From: Plazaster borealis
Lineage: Eukaryota > Echinodermata > Asteroidea > Forcipulatida > Labidiasteridae
NCBI GenBank assembly: GCA_021014325.1
Contig: CM037474.1
Coordinates: 5,993,130-6,057,129 of the forward strand
Reading direction: 5' to 3'
DNA: 64,000 nt
The notes beneath the pieces were generated by a model. It was not told where the DNA came from. It worked only from the letters and a program-made list of their open reading frames with translations, and made no database searches. Below, piece after piece: positions 1 to 11,565 of the stretch (positions within the stretch are counted from its first letter, which is position 1; every line of letters starts with the position of its first letter). Both the position numbers and the translations under genes were made by a program.

Positions 1-130
1 ATCATCGTGCGCACATGTCTTTTCGATGTTTAAAATGAAAGTGCAGCGTACCACTAGAGTATACATATCATGATAAATTCTCATTAAATTGCTGAACCTC
101 TCTGAAATAATTGTACGAGTATTTTCACAG

Positions 131-196
131 GTTCACAAATCGATAGTGATATTGCCTTCTTGGAGTGGGCAGAAAGTGGAGACTATAGGGTCACTG
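131..196 (+). CDS. Tentative exon upstream of the CUB exon
   Basis: A 66-nt open segment lies between an acceptor (TATTTTCACAG at its left edge) and a GTGAGA donor. It starts with two bases completing a codon and ends with one base, the same phase-1/phase-1 pattern as the other exons of this gene. It encodes 21 full codons ending ...GDYRVT. Spliced to the exon at 3751 it gives ...YRVT-D-ISISPQGSIEIRDG, which resembles the beta-strand run leading into the IRDG motif of CUB domains. There is no cysteine in it. The phase match and continuity are the only support; it could be a chance acceptor-donor pair. The gene must extend further 5' beyond the window. Confidence 0.4.
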
Positions 197-440
197 GTGA
201 GAGCAGTTTATGAAGCTGAACTGTATAGAGAAGACGTAAATCATGGATTTAATAGTCTTGGCACAGTGCGTTTACTTATTTCAAATTGATATCTTCGCAT
301 GACTATAGTGAGGATTAAATATATCTTCGGTAATTCCACACTTGGTCATTTCTAAATTGATATTTAGAATAAACTGTTGAAAATATCAAATAATAACCCC
401 TGGCTATACGACAGTTACAAGTTGAATGGCTTCCGAACAT

Positions 441-580
441 GAACAAAGATATTGACAAAATAGGCAGACCTCCAACAAAGGGCTATATATATCTCAGTTG
501 GTAGAGCACCGGCATGTTAATCCGGAGGTCGTAGGTTCAATCCCGCTCTAGTCAAGTTTTCTTTGTTCAACCCAAAATTA
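441..580 (+). repeat. SINE type T, copy 1 (tRNA-derived)
   Basis: A tRNA-like head has TCTCAGTTGGTAGAGC (box A-like) and GGTTCAATCCCGC (box B-like). It is preceded by the family leader GAACAAAGATATTGACA and followed by the tail TTTCTTTGTTCAACCC. The anticodon-like loop reads ATGTTAA, but position 33 is not T. The conserved non-tRNA leader and tail shared with the other copies show a retroposon rather than a tRNA gene. Confidence 0.75.
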
Positions 581-840
581 AAAATGTTTCATTTGGAAAG
601 CCACGGACAAATCCAAACATTTAACCCTCTGTGAACACAAAGCGGAAAAGCTGGAACATAACATTGATAGTACCCACTTACATGGCGTGGTTGGGCTGAG
701 AGAAGACATGAAACAATAGACCTTTCTCATCTCGTATTCCTTCCATTTGAATCAATGTGATCAAAGCGAGGCTGGAAGGACAACAAATAGTCTGGTGCAA
801 TGAGAGTCAGCATTCATTATTGCTAATGCACACAGAGATC

Positions 841-1505
841 AAGGCCGAGCGGTTTTGAGCATCGAATTCAAGTTATGGTGGTTAAGTCATCGGTGTTTGG
901 GTTCAAATCCCCGCCATGACATTTATGTCCTTAGATGCTTTACTATAATTGCTTCTCTTCATCCAGGGGTATAAACGGGTACCTGTGAGGATAGAGGTTG
1001 ATTATTGTTGTTTGAAAAAAGCCTTCTGTGCGCCACGGCAGCCCGGGGCGTATTTTTTTTTCACACCGCAGCGAGGGTTTTTGTACTGTAACACTGTTAA
1101 TTCCGTCTTGAGATAAGAGACTACGTCTAACCCTAAACCATAACCTTAACCTTAACCCTAACCCTAACCCTAACCTTGACCCTAACCCTGACCCTAACCT
1201 TAACCCTAACCCTAACCCTGACCCTAACCCTGACCCTAACCCTGACCATAACCCTAAACCCAACCCTTTACCCGCATAAATGTTTGTAGTCTCATCTCAA
1301 GACAGGAATTGGCAGCATTACAGTACAAAACCCCTCGCTGCGGTGTAAAAAAGAAAATATGCAGCCCGGGGCTGTATACTCCCCAGGGAGCTGAACAAGA
1401 TTACAGGATTGTTATTGGCCCAATGACCAGGGCAATAATGTAAAACGCATTGATATGTTATTTTAAAATGCGCTATATATAAGAACTAGTTATTATTATC
1501 ATTAT
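841..1505 (+). repeat. SINE type L, copy 1, split by a telomere-repeat MITE
   Basis: The head has GGCCGAGCGGT (tRNA-Leu/Ser-like box A) and GGGTTCAAATCC (box B), then a TTATGTCC...TTGCTTCTCTTCATCC core. The body stops at 1047 and resumes at 1371 with GCTGTATACTCCCCAGGGAG, exactly where the copy at 4314 is continuous. It ends in GCGCTATATATAAGAACTAG. Confidence 0.85.
1048..1362 (-). mobile_element. MITE carrying telomere-like repeats, copy 1
   Basis: It has terminal inverted repeats of about 65 bp (outer part GCRTATTTTT...CACCGCAGCGAGGG) that flank roughly 120 bp of degenerate (CCCTAA)n. It is flanked by an 8-bp direct repeat AGCCCGGG (1040-1047 and 1363-1370); 9 bp is equally possible. Removing it restores the host SINE. 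No coding capacity, so non-autonomous. An 8-9 bp duplication fits hAT- or P-like transposases; the family is not identified. Confidence 0.88.
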
Positions 1506-2126
1506 TAATGATGAACTATCCATGATAAAGGTCTATTGGATACTCTCGAAAGACCTTGGAAAAAAATGACAACTCTTACAACCTCGCAAAAGTATCGATA
1601 TTGTTACTCCGTCAGTTGACTGCTTCTGGGTGACTATGACGAACACTTCCCCCCGAGGGACTTGTACTTTCAATGATCAGAATTATTCTCTCGGCTGAAG
1701 ATGCCAGTTTTGCAATTTGAAAGTACAACTACAAAAGAGGAATTCGCAATTTACGACTCGAACCGTTGAGTAATTTTGTCACGGCCACGCACCTGTGATG
1801 TGTAACAAAACGTGCGCTTTACACGCTCTGAACTTCCTGGGTTGATTTCCCCAAGCAGTGAGAGCGCAATTTTGTGATCGTGGACACACACAAAAAAAGA
1901 CAAGTTTTGTTGACTTGGGGTAAAATTTCTTCTTGGGCCATATATGTAAAATCATGGTGATGTATTATGTCAGATATTCTATATCACTGATCACGGTACA
2001 ATTTGGCATCAGTTGGGGATAGGGGAAAAAACGCTCAGAATTGACCCCGATATTTGTCTAATGTACACAGAGGCAATACTGTTAGGGTCAATCTGGCTAA
2101 ATTTACGCTCTTTGATCCCAAATAAT

Positions 2127-2175
2127 GTTGATCCGTAATAATAGTGATCCGAAATAATAGTGATCCGAGATCCGG
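2127..2175 (+). repeat. Short tandem repeat, ~16-bp unit x3
   Basis: Three imperfect copies of a TGATCCGAAATAATAG-like unit lie head to tail. No function is apparent. Confidence 0.7.
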
Positions 2176-2502
2176 GCTCTTTCTCCGTTTTTGCATCCTG
2201 CAAGGTCTGTGATAAATGTTGTCCCCTACAACCTCCACAAACACCCCAGCCCCTCTTAACTTTAATGGTGTTCATCTATTGTTGCTCCCTCTGTTGGGTA
2301 GAATTGTTCTTGAAATCGCCTTGTTGGGTAGTATTGTTCTTTTGAACCTCCTCTGTAGGGTGTTTGAATAACGCATAAGATAGTCAGTGTAAGCGCACAC
2401 TCTCCAAAATTGGAATAATCTTTCTGCCAATGAAACTGTAGATTAGTACAAAAAGTTCGTTAATCTAAAGTCGAGATGTCTTTACAACGTGTTGAGTGTA
2501 TG

Positions 2503-2600
2503 CCACTACCCCCCGCCCTCTGTCAATTGTTGACCGATACTTTGATTTCGCCAACTACCCCCCGCCCCCTGTCGATTGTTGACCGATACTTTGATTTCGC
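2503..2600 (+). repeat. Tandem duplication, ~48-bp unit x2
   Basis: Two adjacent near-identical copies contain ACTACCCCCCGCCC and TTGTTGACCGATACTTTG. It is a recent local duplication with no coding sense. Confidence 0.85.
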
Positions 2601-3182
2601 CCCACACTATTATTCGCACCACTACTTGTTAACGTTCAATATAAACACATCTCCCAACCAACAATGATCCTGTTTACCGGGGCCTCATGTCTTACAAATT
2701 AAGCGCGAAGATAAATTTCAATGGATTTGTCTGGATGATGGCTTTAATACTCGGCAGATTATCGTCTTAGGGGTGAGTTAATCTAGGTCTTAATTGCAAA
2801 AAGTACGTCATTCCGAACAGCTCAGTGTATTTTTAGCTGCTTTTTCTCCAAAATTCCCAACAGGATTATGCATCGATTAGTTTGAAGCTTCATTTACTTT
2901 CTGAATATCTTTGAACTGTAATTACGAAACTAGATTGTAGAACTATTCTCAGGTCATCAACCTTTGAAACCGTCCCATGAAGCGACCGATCAATTTTCGA
3001 CTTAATAAGGCTGTGATTTGTTTTTGAGGGATAGTATTAATTCACTTTTTCGTGATCGTGCGTACCTGGGCCTATTTTACCTCGGCAGTTAACGTAGAGT
3101 GTGGTCGTTTCGGTAATGATATGAAAGGTTCCGAATGCTTTAACTTCTCGGCGCGAAATTTGAATTCCCGCGTGCTCAATAC

Positions 3183-3365
3183 GGGGCATGGTGTAGGCCT
3201 ACCCCCCCCCCTCTCTGTTGTGTCTTCATTGTGTTCTTGGAATCTCAGGAATTCTTTAAAGGATATTAGGGGGTACTTCTGCACAAGAGGAAAAGGTGTG
3301 TTAACGTATGGGAACACATTCGGGGGGGGGGACACCTCTTCCCCCATATTGGGCATGGTATAGCA
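3183..3365 (+). repeat. Dispersed repeat M, copy 1
   Basis: This segment matches 34255-34400 through TGTCTTCATTGTGT, GGAATCTCAGGAATTC and ACAAGAGGAAAA. Both copies begin with GGGCATGGTGTA and carry G/C homopolymer tracts. The class is unknown. Confidence 0.75.
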
Positions 3366-3394
3366 TCACGACAACCAGGTCGTTACACTGGTCT

Positions 3395-3635
3395 CTTGTC
3401 AAGGTAAAGACAGGCACTGGTCTGACAGCCCGATGATTTCATAGGCTATACATGCAATGACGCATAACTACCAGATTTGATAGCAAGCACACGGATGCTT
3501 GTGAAATTATACATTATTAGTCATGCAAGGTCAGAGGTACATCTGGCAGGAACCAGCCACGTTCTAAAGGCCGGTATCTGGCGTTATTCACGAGCCTCGA
3601 AGTGTGACCTCAGATGTTCGGGCTACCCCCGTTTC
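3395..3635 (+). repeat. Dispersed repeat J, copy 1
   Basis: It is the reverse complement of parts of 25335-25740. Shared blocks include ACAGGCACTGGTCT, ATGATTTCAT, GGTACATCTGGCA, GGTATCTGGCGTTATTCACG and TCGAAGTGTGAC. It ends about 115 bp before the CUB exon. The class is unknown. Confidence 0.75.
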
Positions 3636-3750
3636 ACGTCGTCGACTGCCTTCTTTGTTGACCCCTCCAGAGCAAACTCTTGGTGGCGCCCTGTTGTATG
3701 AATCCCCGGACCTTACGAAGTTGACTGTGTTGTATTTTTTTCGTCCGTAG

Positions 3751-3951
3751 ATATCAGTATTTCTCCACAAGGAAGCATCGAGATCCGTGACGGACCAACG
3801 TCCCAATCTCCTCCACTCATTCTGATTCACAGTAACCAGACTGACTATGAAGACACCATCTCTACACAAGAGAACATTTATGTGAGGTGGCATGGGAAAG
3901 TTAGCCGATATGACACTCTACGGTTCGTCTACTCTAACGCTGTACCACTTG
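3751..3951 (+). CDS. Exon encoding the second part of a CUB-like domain
   Basis: The exon is bounded by a TTTTTTTCGTCCGTAG acceptor and a GGTAAGT donor; it is 201 nt with 66 full codons, phase 1 at both ends, and open in only one frame. The translation contains SIEIRDGPTS, then PPLILIHSNQ, then NIYVRWHG and a final TLRFVYSN. This is the order of conserved strands in CUB domains (L-x-IRDG, pocket loop, strand with V-R-W/F, final F-x-x-x-Y/F). No cysteine is present, so if it is CUB it lacks the usual second disulphide. CUB domains mediate extracellular protein-protein or ligand binding. The Ca-binding acidic residue of IRDG is kept (D). It joins in frame with the LDLa exon 33.5 kb downstream (CTT G + AT gives L-D). 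Confidence 0.82.
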
Positions 3952-4142
3952 GTAAGTCACTTTTAATGTTGATTTTGAAACCTAGTATATAGCAGTGAAA
4001 GCTGTTTTTACTTGCACCACTCTGTCTGAAGTCCTGCACAGTTGTATTGCCACTGTTCGTATAGCACTTTTTTTCTTCAGGCCCTTTTTGTTAGCCTGGG
4101 GGCACTTGTATTTCCACTGCTTGATCCTGCTGAGTCAACCAA

Positions 4143-4177
4143 CGTACACGTAAACGTAAACGTAAACGTAAACGTAT
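4143..4177 (+). repeat. Microsatellite (ACGTAA)n
   Basis: About five copies of a 6-bp ACGTAA unit. Confidence 0.9.
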
Positions 4178-4313
4178 GACCTCCAACAAGGTCTGCAACA
4201 TTCCTTCTTATTAGATTGGTGGATACAGCTGATTCAAAGAGAACAACAGTGCTTGAAACATATTCAATGTAAATACACCCACATCTCAGCAGAGATTGGC
4301 TTTCATTTAGAGG

Positions 4314-4625
4314 TATCGTGGCCGAGCGGTTTAGTAGAGCATTGAATTCAAGTTATGTTGGATTAGTCATCGGCGTGCGGGTTCGAATCCCGGTCATGAC
4401 ACTTGTGTCCTTGAGCAAGACACTTAACTATAATAGCTTCTCTTCACCCAGGGGTAAATGGGTACACCTGTGAGGGCAGAGATGGTGAATGTGATTGATT
4501 AGCTTTAGTGTGCTCTTGGCAGCACAGGCTGTATACTCCCCAGGGAGCTGAGATGGTTTAAGGAATTAAATAAATGACCCAGTGACCAGGGGTAACAATG
4601 TTTGAAGCGCAATGATTATCAACTG
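4314..4625 (+). repeat. SINE type L, copy 2 (uninterrupted)
   Basis: The head carries GTGGCCGAGCGGT and GGGTTCGAATCCCGG, then the core TGTGTCCTTGAGCAAGACAC and TTCTCTTCACCCAGGGGTAA. GGCAGCACAGGCTGTATACT at ~4529 is the uninterrupted counterpart of the MITE insertion site in copy 1. Confidence 0.88.
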
Positions 4626-4749
4626 GCCCTGTGTAACAGTCATGAAAGGGAATAGCGCCCCCAATTGCAAAATTACTACTATAATAAGCTAATTTATTAC
4701 CCAAATTACCCCCTCAATAGTCAATAACTATCCTGAGTAACCACGGTAC

Positions 4750-5135
4750 TCAAGGCACTGGGCACGTTTGGTAATTACTCAAAATATATATTAGCATCAA
4801 AACGTACTTGGTAATGACCAACAGAGAGCTGTTGAAATATAAAAACATTGTGAGAAACGACTCCCTCTGAAGTAACGTAGCTTTTGAGAAAGAGGTAATT
4901 TCTCACTAAAATATTTGAATCTGAAAAAGACTTCAGGTCTGAAGCCTATTTTCAGGCATCTGAAAGCACACAAATTTGTGCAACAGGGGTTGATTTTTCT
5001 TTCATTATTTTCTTGCAACTTCGATGACCAATTGAGCCCAACTTTTCACATGCTTGTTATTTTATGCATATGTTGGGATACACCAAGTGAGAATACTAGT
5101 CTTTGACAATTTCCAAACGTGTTCAGTGCCTTTAA
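4750..5135 (-). mobile_element. TTAA-MITE family A, copy 1
   Basis: The ends match (T)CAAGGCACTGGGCACGTTTGG and CCAAACGTGTTCAGTGCCTTTAA. The central palindrome is CTTCAGGTCTGAAG rather than the usual TTGCAA core. About 385 bp with no coding capacity. TTAA target duplication is typical of piggyBac/Kolobok-like transposases. Confidence 0.88.
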
Positions 5136-6070
5136 CGTGTACTCTCACCTACTCTCGATATCAATCCGTCTCAAGCAATCTTATTCTCTTTACTGAGGAT
5201 TTTTACTTCAATTCCCCTCTCTTAATAACTATACCTCCCACCCCCTTTTTCCTTCTTGAATCATTCCACATCCATCGTCTCAATGTCCAATTCAAGTATG
5301 TCCAATGAAAACACAATCTCACGCTAGCCTGCTCTCAAGGAGTTCCGTGTCAGATCGGTTGTCCTACTTTCATTTTCTGATTAATACAGCCCTGCATAAT
5401 GTTCGAGGTATAATACTGTGAAAATGGCTGCGTCTATTAAAGGTCCAGCATTGGATATTGATTATACATTATTGCTGAATATTTAATTTGACGTACTTTT
5501 TCCCAAGATGTGATTGTTAACTTTCGAATTCTTAGTGTGGCGAGCTTAAAAACAAATTGCGATGTCGTTATCTCCAAGGAAATTCAAGAGCAAATTCCTT
5601 CTTAATGTTATCTCACTCTGCTCTGTTTTTCTGTGACGTTCAAAAATACAAATTTTTTGTCTCTGAAAGTATACCTGCCGGAAGTCCATTTTTGAAATTA
5701 TTTCCTAAACACACAAGTTTACCACGGGTAATTTCTATGGGCATAGGCCTACATTATTCATTAAAGTGACCCATCTTAAATAATATATAAGTTTGTCTCT
5801 CTTAAAGACAAAATTGCATAAACATAACTCACTGCCTCCAATTAGTGTTTGCACATACGGGCAGTGTCTGGGAATATCACAATATATTTATAAGCCAAGT
5901 CCCCAGATGTTGTATGTTAAGCACATCAGGCAATGGTCCCTCGTGGCCCCAAAGTCTTTTTTGTATGCCCTTAAGTCAATGATAACGAAATTGAAGGAAG
6001 ATGAAGATTGGAGTAGACTGGTACATTGTGTCGACGCATCAGTTGCCAGCAGCGATTCGCATCAGCATCC

Positions 6071-6091
6071 CTCTCTCTCACACACACACAC
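6071..6091 (+). repeat. (CT)n(CA)n microsatellite
   Basis: Short CTCTCTCTCACACACACACA tract. Confidence 0.9.
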
Positions 6092-6643
6092 GGCCTGTAT
6101 ACGGAATTTCCCAAGTTTCGATTTGTGGCAGCTAATTGGAGCCGGTCTGCCAACCGCTTGTACAAGCAATGTGTACAAGCCTGTATGTACACAGTGATTG
6201 GGGAAAAAAACTTATTGAATTGTAGATTGTGTTCTCCGGGTTATGACGTGATGTATAACAAACCCTCGGCAACTGAGTCAGTGTATATAGAGCTCAGGCT
6301 TGTTTTGTTATTCCTTTTATACGGAGCTTGGAGACCAGGACCTCATCAGATAAGCACACGGTCCACGTGGAGAACACACGGTGGGCAGTGAACGCTCCAG
6401 GCCAGGCGAGTGCAAAAAGAGAGACTATCATCGCGTGTTGCGATCCCGGCGGTAAACCAATACATTGGAAACACTTTAGTGTATTGTGGCCACAAGCTCA
6501 GTTGGCTAGTTTGTGTTCGGGCTGGTTTTAGATCGAGCCTTTTCTTTGACACAGAAGCTCAATTTAGTAGCCATCATTTAATCATGAGACATCGGAAGCA
6601 ACTCACGCAGTCGGGAGCAGCGCAAGGTAAGATGGATAATGTC

Positions 6644-7002
6644 TTATAGGCACTTAACACGTTTGGAAATTGTCAAAGACCAGTGTTCTCAATTGGTGTA
6701 TTCCAACATATGCATAAAACAACAAACCTGTGAAAATTTGGGCTCAATTGGTCATCGAAGTTGCAAGAATGAAAGAAAAAACACCCTTGTTGTACAAATG
6801 TGTGTGCTTTCAGATAGGAATAAAAACTTCTTGCAAGAAGTTTTTATTATTTCAGTGAGAAATTACCTCTTTCTCAAAAACTACGGGAGTCGTTTCCTAC
6901 AATGTTCTATACTATCAACAGCTCTCCGTTGCTTGTTACCAAGGTTTTTTTGTATGCTAATATTTGTTTTGAGTCATTACCAAACGTGTACGATATCTTT
7001 AA
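6644..7002 (+). mobile_element. TTAA-MITE family A, copy 2
   Basis: The interior is family A with core CTTCTTGCAAGAAG. The left TTAA has decayed to TTAT; the right end is intact (ACGATATCTTTAA). One internal deletion removes the GTTACTTCAGA segment. Confidence 0.88.
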
Positions 7003-7125
7003 GAGTTTTGTTGAATCTCTTGAAGTTAGATACATTACGACCAATTTGTGTCATACTATAGACCATGCATGCAGGAAAGACGCGGGAATTGTACAGACCG
7101 ATAGCCATCTCATTTCAAAGTTTTC

Positions 7126-7262
7126 AATCAGTTGGTAGAGCGCCGGCACGTTTAATCCGGAGGTCGCAGGTTCAAGTCCCCGCTCTAGTCAATTTCTCTT
7201 TGTTTAACCCGAAATGATTACACAAAATACCCAGTCAGTTTCCCCTGTGGTTTGATCTTGAT
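7126..7262 (+). repeat. SINE type T, copy 2 (5'-truncated)
   Basis: The tRNA-like part starts at CAGTTGGTAGAGCGCCGG and has box B GGTTCAAGTCCCCGC. It is followed by the family tail TTTCTCTTTGTTTAACCC and CCCAGTCAGTTTCCC. The leader is missing. Confidence 0.8.
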
Positions 7263-8305
7263 AATCAAAGAACAAAGTACATGTAGTATTGGTAGAAACA
7301 ATAGTTGTATTTACAAATATCTCTGGCCGAAATGAAATTCAAAGCACTTTTCATTAAGTGCTCACAAAATAAATGCATCAAACGATGCTACTTTCAGTCG
7401 TTACAGTTTGCAGTTTTAACCCTAATTTAAAATGAGTCAATTATTTCCCTCTAAATCCCTTCTTGACCAGTCAAACCGCATACGCGTTGCTGGTGAGTTT
7501 CTGTAAACCATTTTATCAAAATTGTAATTGGTAAACTTTGAGGTTCTGTAGAATTTCCTGGCAACGAGACATTCAAGTGACTCTGACTTATTGTCACAAT
7601 TAATAACAGGCAATTTTACTTCGCTGTTAAAACTCATTTAAAAAGAGTTACCGGAAGTATTTATAAAAACACAATTGTCTCTGCTTGTTTTGTAATTTCA
7701 CATTATATTGTTGTCGTGTTTGGAAGAACCTTTGAACATCTCCACCAACTGAAAGATTTTGTGCTGTGAGTTCGAATCGAAAGTATAGGATGAAATGCGT
7801 GCCAAAACATTGCGGAAATTAGTGCGAGATTATGCTTTGTGCAGAAACTACGAATGCCTCTAGCTAATTACTTCTATATAAAATAATAGCCGGCAGTAAT
7901 TTCAGCAAAATTTTCTTGAGATTGTTTCTTATGTATGCTCGCGTTTAATTTAATTGTATCCATTTTTTATGCACACATTCTTACAGTGGTGACGGGATGG
8001 GCCGTTATTGGTTTTTTGAACATTTATTCAAAACAACTAGTTTCCAAGATGCATTAGAATATTGTGTGGTGTGAAAAATTGAATCGGCCTTGACACCATA
8101 CAAGGTGATAATTAGGTTGTTAAGGTTTCTGAAGGGGAAAGCTTTTAGCGCAAACATCGAACACATTACGTGACAACCACTAAAGAGGAGCTCCAATGTC
8201 TAAATCGTTTTTGTTGTGCACTCAATTTTTAAACAGTTAGAGTCCCTATGATATGTTGATTACAAAACTGAATTTGACCGCGGAGCCCCTCTTTGAGCCG
8301 TTATG

Positions 8306-8679
8306 TTAAAGGTATCGTACACGTTTGGTAATAACTCAAAATATATATTAGCATAACAACTTACTTGGTAACGAGCAACGGAGAGCTTTTGATTGTATAA
8401 AACATTGTGAGAAACGACTCCCTCTGAAGTAACATAATTTTTGAGAAAGAGGTAATTTCTCACTAAAATAATAAAAGACTTCGGGCCTGAAGCCTTTTGT
8501 TCCTATATCTGAAAGCATACATATTTGTACAACAAGGGTGTTTTTTCTTTCTACATTTTCTTGCAACTTTGATGACCAATTGAGCCCAAATTTTCACAGG
8601 CTTGTTATTTTATGCATATGTTGGGATACACCAAGTGAGAACACTGGTCTTTGACAACAAACGTGTCCAGTGCCTTTAA
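8306..8679 (-). mobile_element. TTAA-MITE family A, copy 3
   Basis: TTAA is present at both ends (8306-8309 and 8676-8679). The core is CTTCGGGCCTGAAG. The 3' half shows a short deletion near GACAACAAACGTG. Confidence 0.9.
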
Positions 8680-8742
8680 CATGGGGCAATTTGTCAGAAT
8701 AGGCGATCTCAGTGGCAAGCAGGTCAATTTCTGAAGTACACT

Positions 8743-9340
8743 TGGATAAGTGTTTCTCTTTGCAATCCGTACAAAATCATGATCAAATGAAAGTTGCACA
8801 TTAGGTCCTTATTTCCCGTTCATTGTTTGAGAGAAAGAAATATGGAATATTTATAAAGAACGTGAGATGGTGAAAAATTGCCGGTTTGAATTCGGACATA
8901 AAGTTGGATTGAACTAATTGGTCAGTCTGCAGTCTTGCGGATAAGTGTTTCTCCTTGTAATCCGTTTAAATACATGATCAAATGAAAGTTGTACATTAAT
9001 TCTTCATTTCCCGTTCACTGTTTGAGAGAGAGAAACAATGGAATACAAAGAACGTGAGATGGTGGGAAATTGCCGGTTTGATTGCGGACATAAAGTTGAG
9101 TTGAACTAATTGGTAAGTCTGCAGACTTGAGTGCAGACTTGTGAATCTACTTTGCAGTCCGTTTAAAATCATGATCAAAATTAAAGTTGATAAGTCTTCA
9201 TTTCCCGTTCATTGTTTGAGAGGAAAAAAATATGGAATAATTATAAAGAACGTGAGATGGTGAAAAATTGTCGTTTTGAATTTGGACATAAAGTTGAGTT
9301 GAACTAATTGGTAAGTCTGCAGACTTGAGTGTAAGGCTTG
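8743..9340 (+). repeat. Tandem repeat, ~200-bp unit x3
   Basis: Three head-to-tail copies start near 8743, 8939 and 9141. Each contains ATCATGATCAAA-type, TTTCCCGTTCA, AAGAACGTGAGATGGTG and GGACATAAAGTTG blocks and ends at TCTGCAG. The copies are about 80-90% alike by eye. Confidence 0.88.
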
Positions 9341-9778
9341 TGGATATGTAAGGCTGGAAGTTGTAGGTTTTTTCTTTCTTCTTTTCTTGATGGCCAAAAC
9401 GCAAAGAAGAAATAACACATGTCTTGGGGCTATACTCGGCCATTAATATCCGGTTTGGAAGTGCGAGACTAATCGGGCGTGTACTAGTACCGGTTGGTGA
9501 GAAGAACCAACGGCGTGAGGAGGAGGAGGACGAGGAGGAGGAGGAGGTGCAGCAAAACATTCATCATCATCATGATCAGGACTTTAATCAAATGAAGATT
9601 GCCAGTAGATAAGAAAAACGCAGATTAATTCTGACAAGGGTGATATCTATAGCGAGAGCGTGGTAATAAATCAGCTCACGAGTGAAATGTCAATAAGAAA
9701 GGTGATTGAAGTTATGTGCTGACTATATATGACAGAGGAATCACATATTGTGAAAGGGAGATTAGAACTGGGATTTCA

Positions 9779-9905
9779 ACTTTTCATTTTGCAAAAGGCA
9801 CTTTCATTCGAAACAATCTTAAAGTCTACGGGGAAAACATTTCAAGGGGCACCAAGGCCAAGACCAGGGACAACATGGCCGCCGTGTCCTCCGTGTAATT
9901 ACAGG
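9779..9905 (+). repeat. Dispersed repeat N, copy 1
   Basis: It matches the reverse complement of 51363-51490 through GGCACTTTCATT, TCTTAAAGTCTACGGG and GGGGCACCAAGGC. The class is unknown. Confidence 0.7.
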
Positions 9906-10311
9906 CCTGGGATATACTAGTGATATCATGTGGACTAACAGCTTTCCGGTGGTATCAATTCTAATCATTATGTCCGCAGTGATAACATATCACCTATCAT
10001 TCATCCACAGCTAATGTGACGTCATATTATCGGCTTTAGTGACAACATGTCCCTAGTTTGAGGTGACAGCATTATTCTCCTAGGATGAGATAATTAGATG
10101 ACCAGACACGAGGTCAATGATCGGTTACATGATCCCCCCTTTAGCTTCTTCTTCTAATTAGCTTGGCACCCAAGGACGCCAATCCGTTAAAGCCCGCACA
10201 AACCGCGCATAAACTAGCCCGTGTAATTCGCTAACAAGCCCCGCTAATTCACTCCGGGTATTATCCTAATTGGATTGCTAACATAACAAGATGGTGATGA
10301 GGGTGAGAACG

Positions 10312-10420
10312 GCGAAGATGTAGTGGGAGAGGACGAAGATGCAGGAAGTAATGGGAGAGTGAATGACATTGGATAAGGGACTCGGACAGGAAACCTGTTC
10401 TCAAAAAGAGGAAAGATGTT
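10312..10420 (+). repeat. Left arm of a spaced inverted repeat
   Basis: It pairs with 11465-11565. Shared stretches include AAGATGCAGGAAGTA and ACAGGAAACCTGTTCTCAA. Spacer ~1.05 kb, containing a family B MITE. Confidence 0.7.
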
Positions 10421-10931
10421 GACATAGGATATTTGTTTTTTATGTTGGTTGGACCATGGATAGACAATGTCCCCAAATCACATACCCGGTAATTGAAGAC
10501 CGTATCATGTTTTATGCATTGACAATGGTTCATTCCAGAGTCTGTATGTATATCTTATTGTTGCCTGAAAATACGCTTGTGCAGCATTTTACCCCCCCCC
10601 CCAAAAAAAAATGTTAAATAAAAAATAAAAAATCATGAGGAGTATTTAGTTTATAATAGTAATAATAATAAGGCATTTGTAATGCGACAACTCAGTCTAA
10701 ATAGAAGTTCAAGGCGCAGAAAAGCAAAACATTTAAACAAAAACAATACATATATCCAGTGAAAAGAAAGCAAATCAACAATTAGGGAAAACATATACAA
10801 TAGATGACAATGGAAAACAACAAAATTATGAATTATAGAAATACATCTTGAAGATGCACACTCTCACCAATGAAATTTAGATATCTTAACATGTTCCTGG
10901 ACGCATGGGTACAATATATCATGCACGAGGC

Positions 10932-11318
10932 TTAAAGGGTTTGTATACGTTTGGTAACGACTCTGACAATAAAAACGTACTTGGTAAGAAGTACGGCAGC
11001 TTTGGATAGTATAATGCATTTTGAGAAACTGTTCACTTAGAAGCACTGCGGTTATGGAAAAATATGTCACTTTTTATCCAAAACAAAATTGCATCTGAGA
11101 AGGGTTAGTGACAGTTACGTTTCTCAGATTGTGTATTCCAATTGCAGATTATTCTTCCTGCGTGGACATAACCGCTCCAGATTTTCGGCAATATCTCAAA
11201 AACGCTACCACATTTTGAAATGAAATTGTCACAGGTTAGTTTTATGGTATATATCTACAACTTTATAGGATTGAAACAAACAGTGGGTTCAATTACCAAA
11301 CGTATACAATCTCTTTAA
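10932..11318 (-). mobile_element. TTAA-MITE family B, copy 1
   Basis: The ends are TTAAAGGGTTTGTATACGTTTGG and ACGTATACAATCTCTTTAA (5' part shortened here). The interior is family B with GTGGACATAACCGCTCC and a palindromic core around TTAGTGACAGTTACG. Confidence 0.88.
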
Positions 11319-11464
11319 AACTCACGCAAGGCTCTGAAGGAAGGTGATGGGTTCATGAAATGAAGCTTGAAATGATACAAGAAAGTTCAAAAATAATTAT
11401 TTCATAATGTCCTCAAATTTGATTCCATTACTTATTGTTATGAAACAAACAAACACTACTGTGT

Positions 11465-11565
11465 CAATATCTTATTCTTGTTGAGAACAGGTTTCCTGTC
11501 TGACCCTATCAAATGACGTTCACTCCAATACTTCCTGCATCTTTGTCCTCTTCAATATTATCTTC
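11465..11565 (-). repeat. Right arm of a spaced inverted repeat
   Basis: Reverse complement of 10312-10420, with about 80% identity by eye. Confidence 0.7.

Noticed and set aside
1140..1262. Telomere or chromosome-fusion point
   Set aside because: The CCCTAA repeats lie between transposon terminal repeats with a target duplication, so they are cargo.
5793..6197. 134-codon frame as a gene
   Set aside because: Overlapping frames on both strands, a CT/CA microsatellite inside and no domain.
9424..9612. Acidic frame with EEEEDEEEEE
   Set aside because: Low-complexity GAGGAGG tract with no other support.
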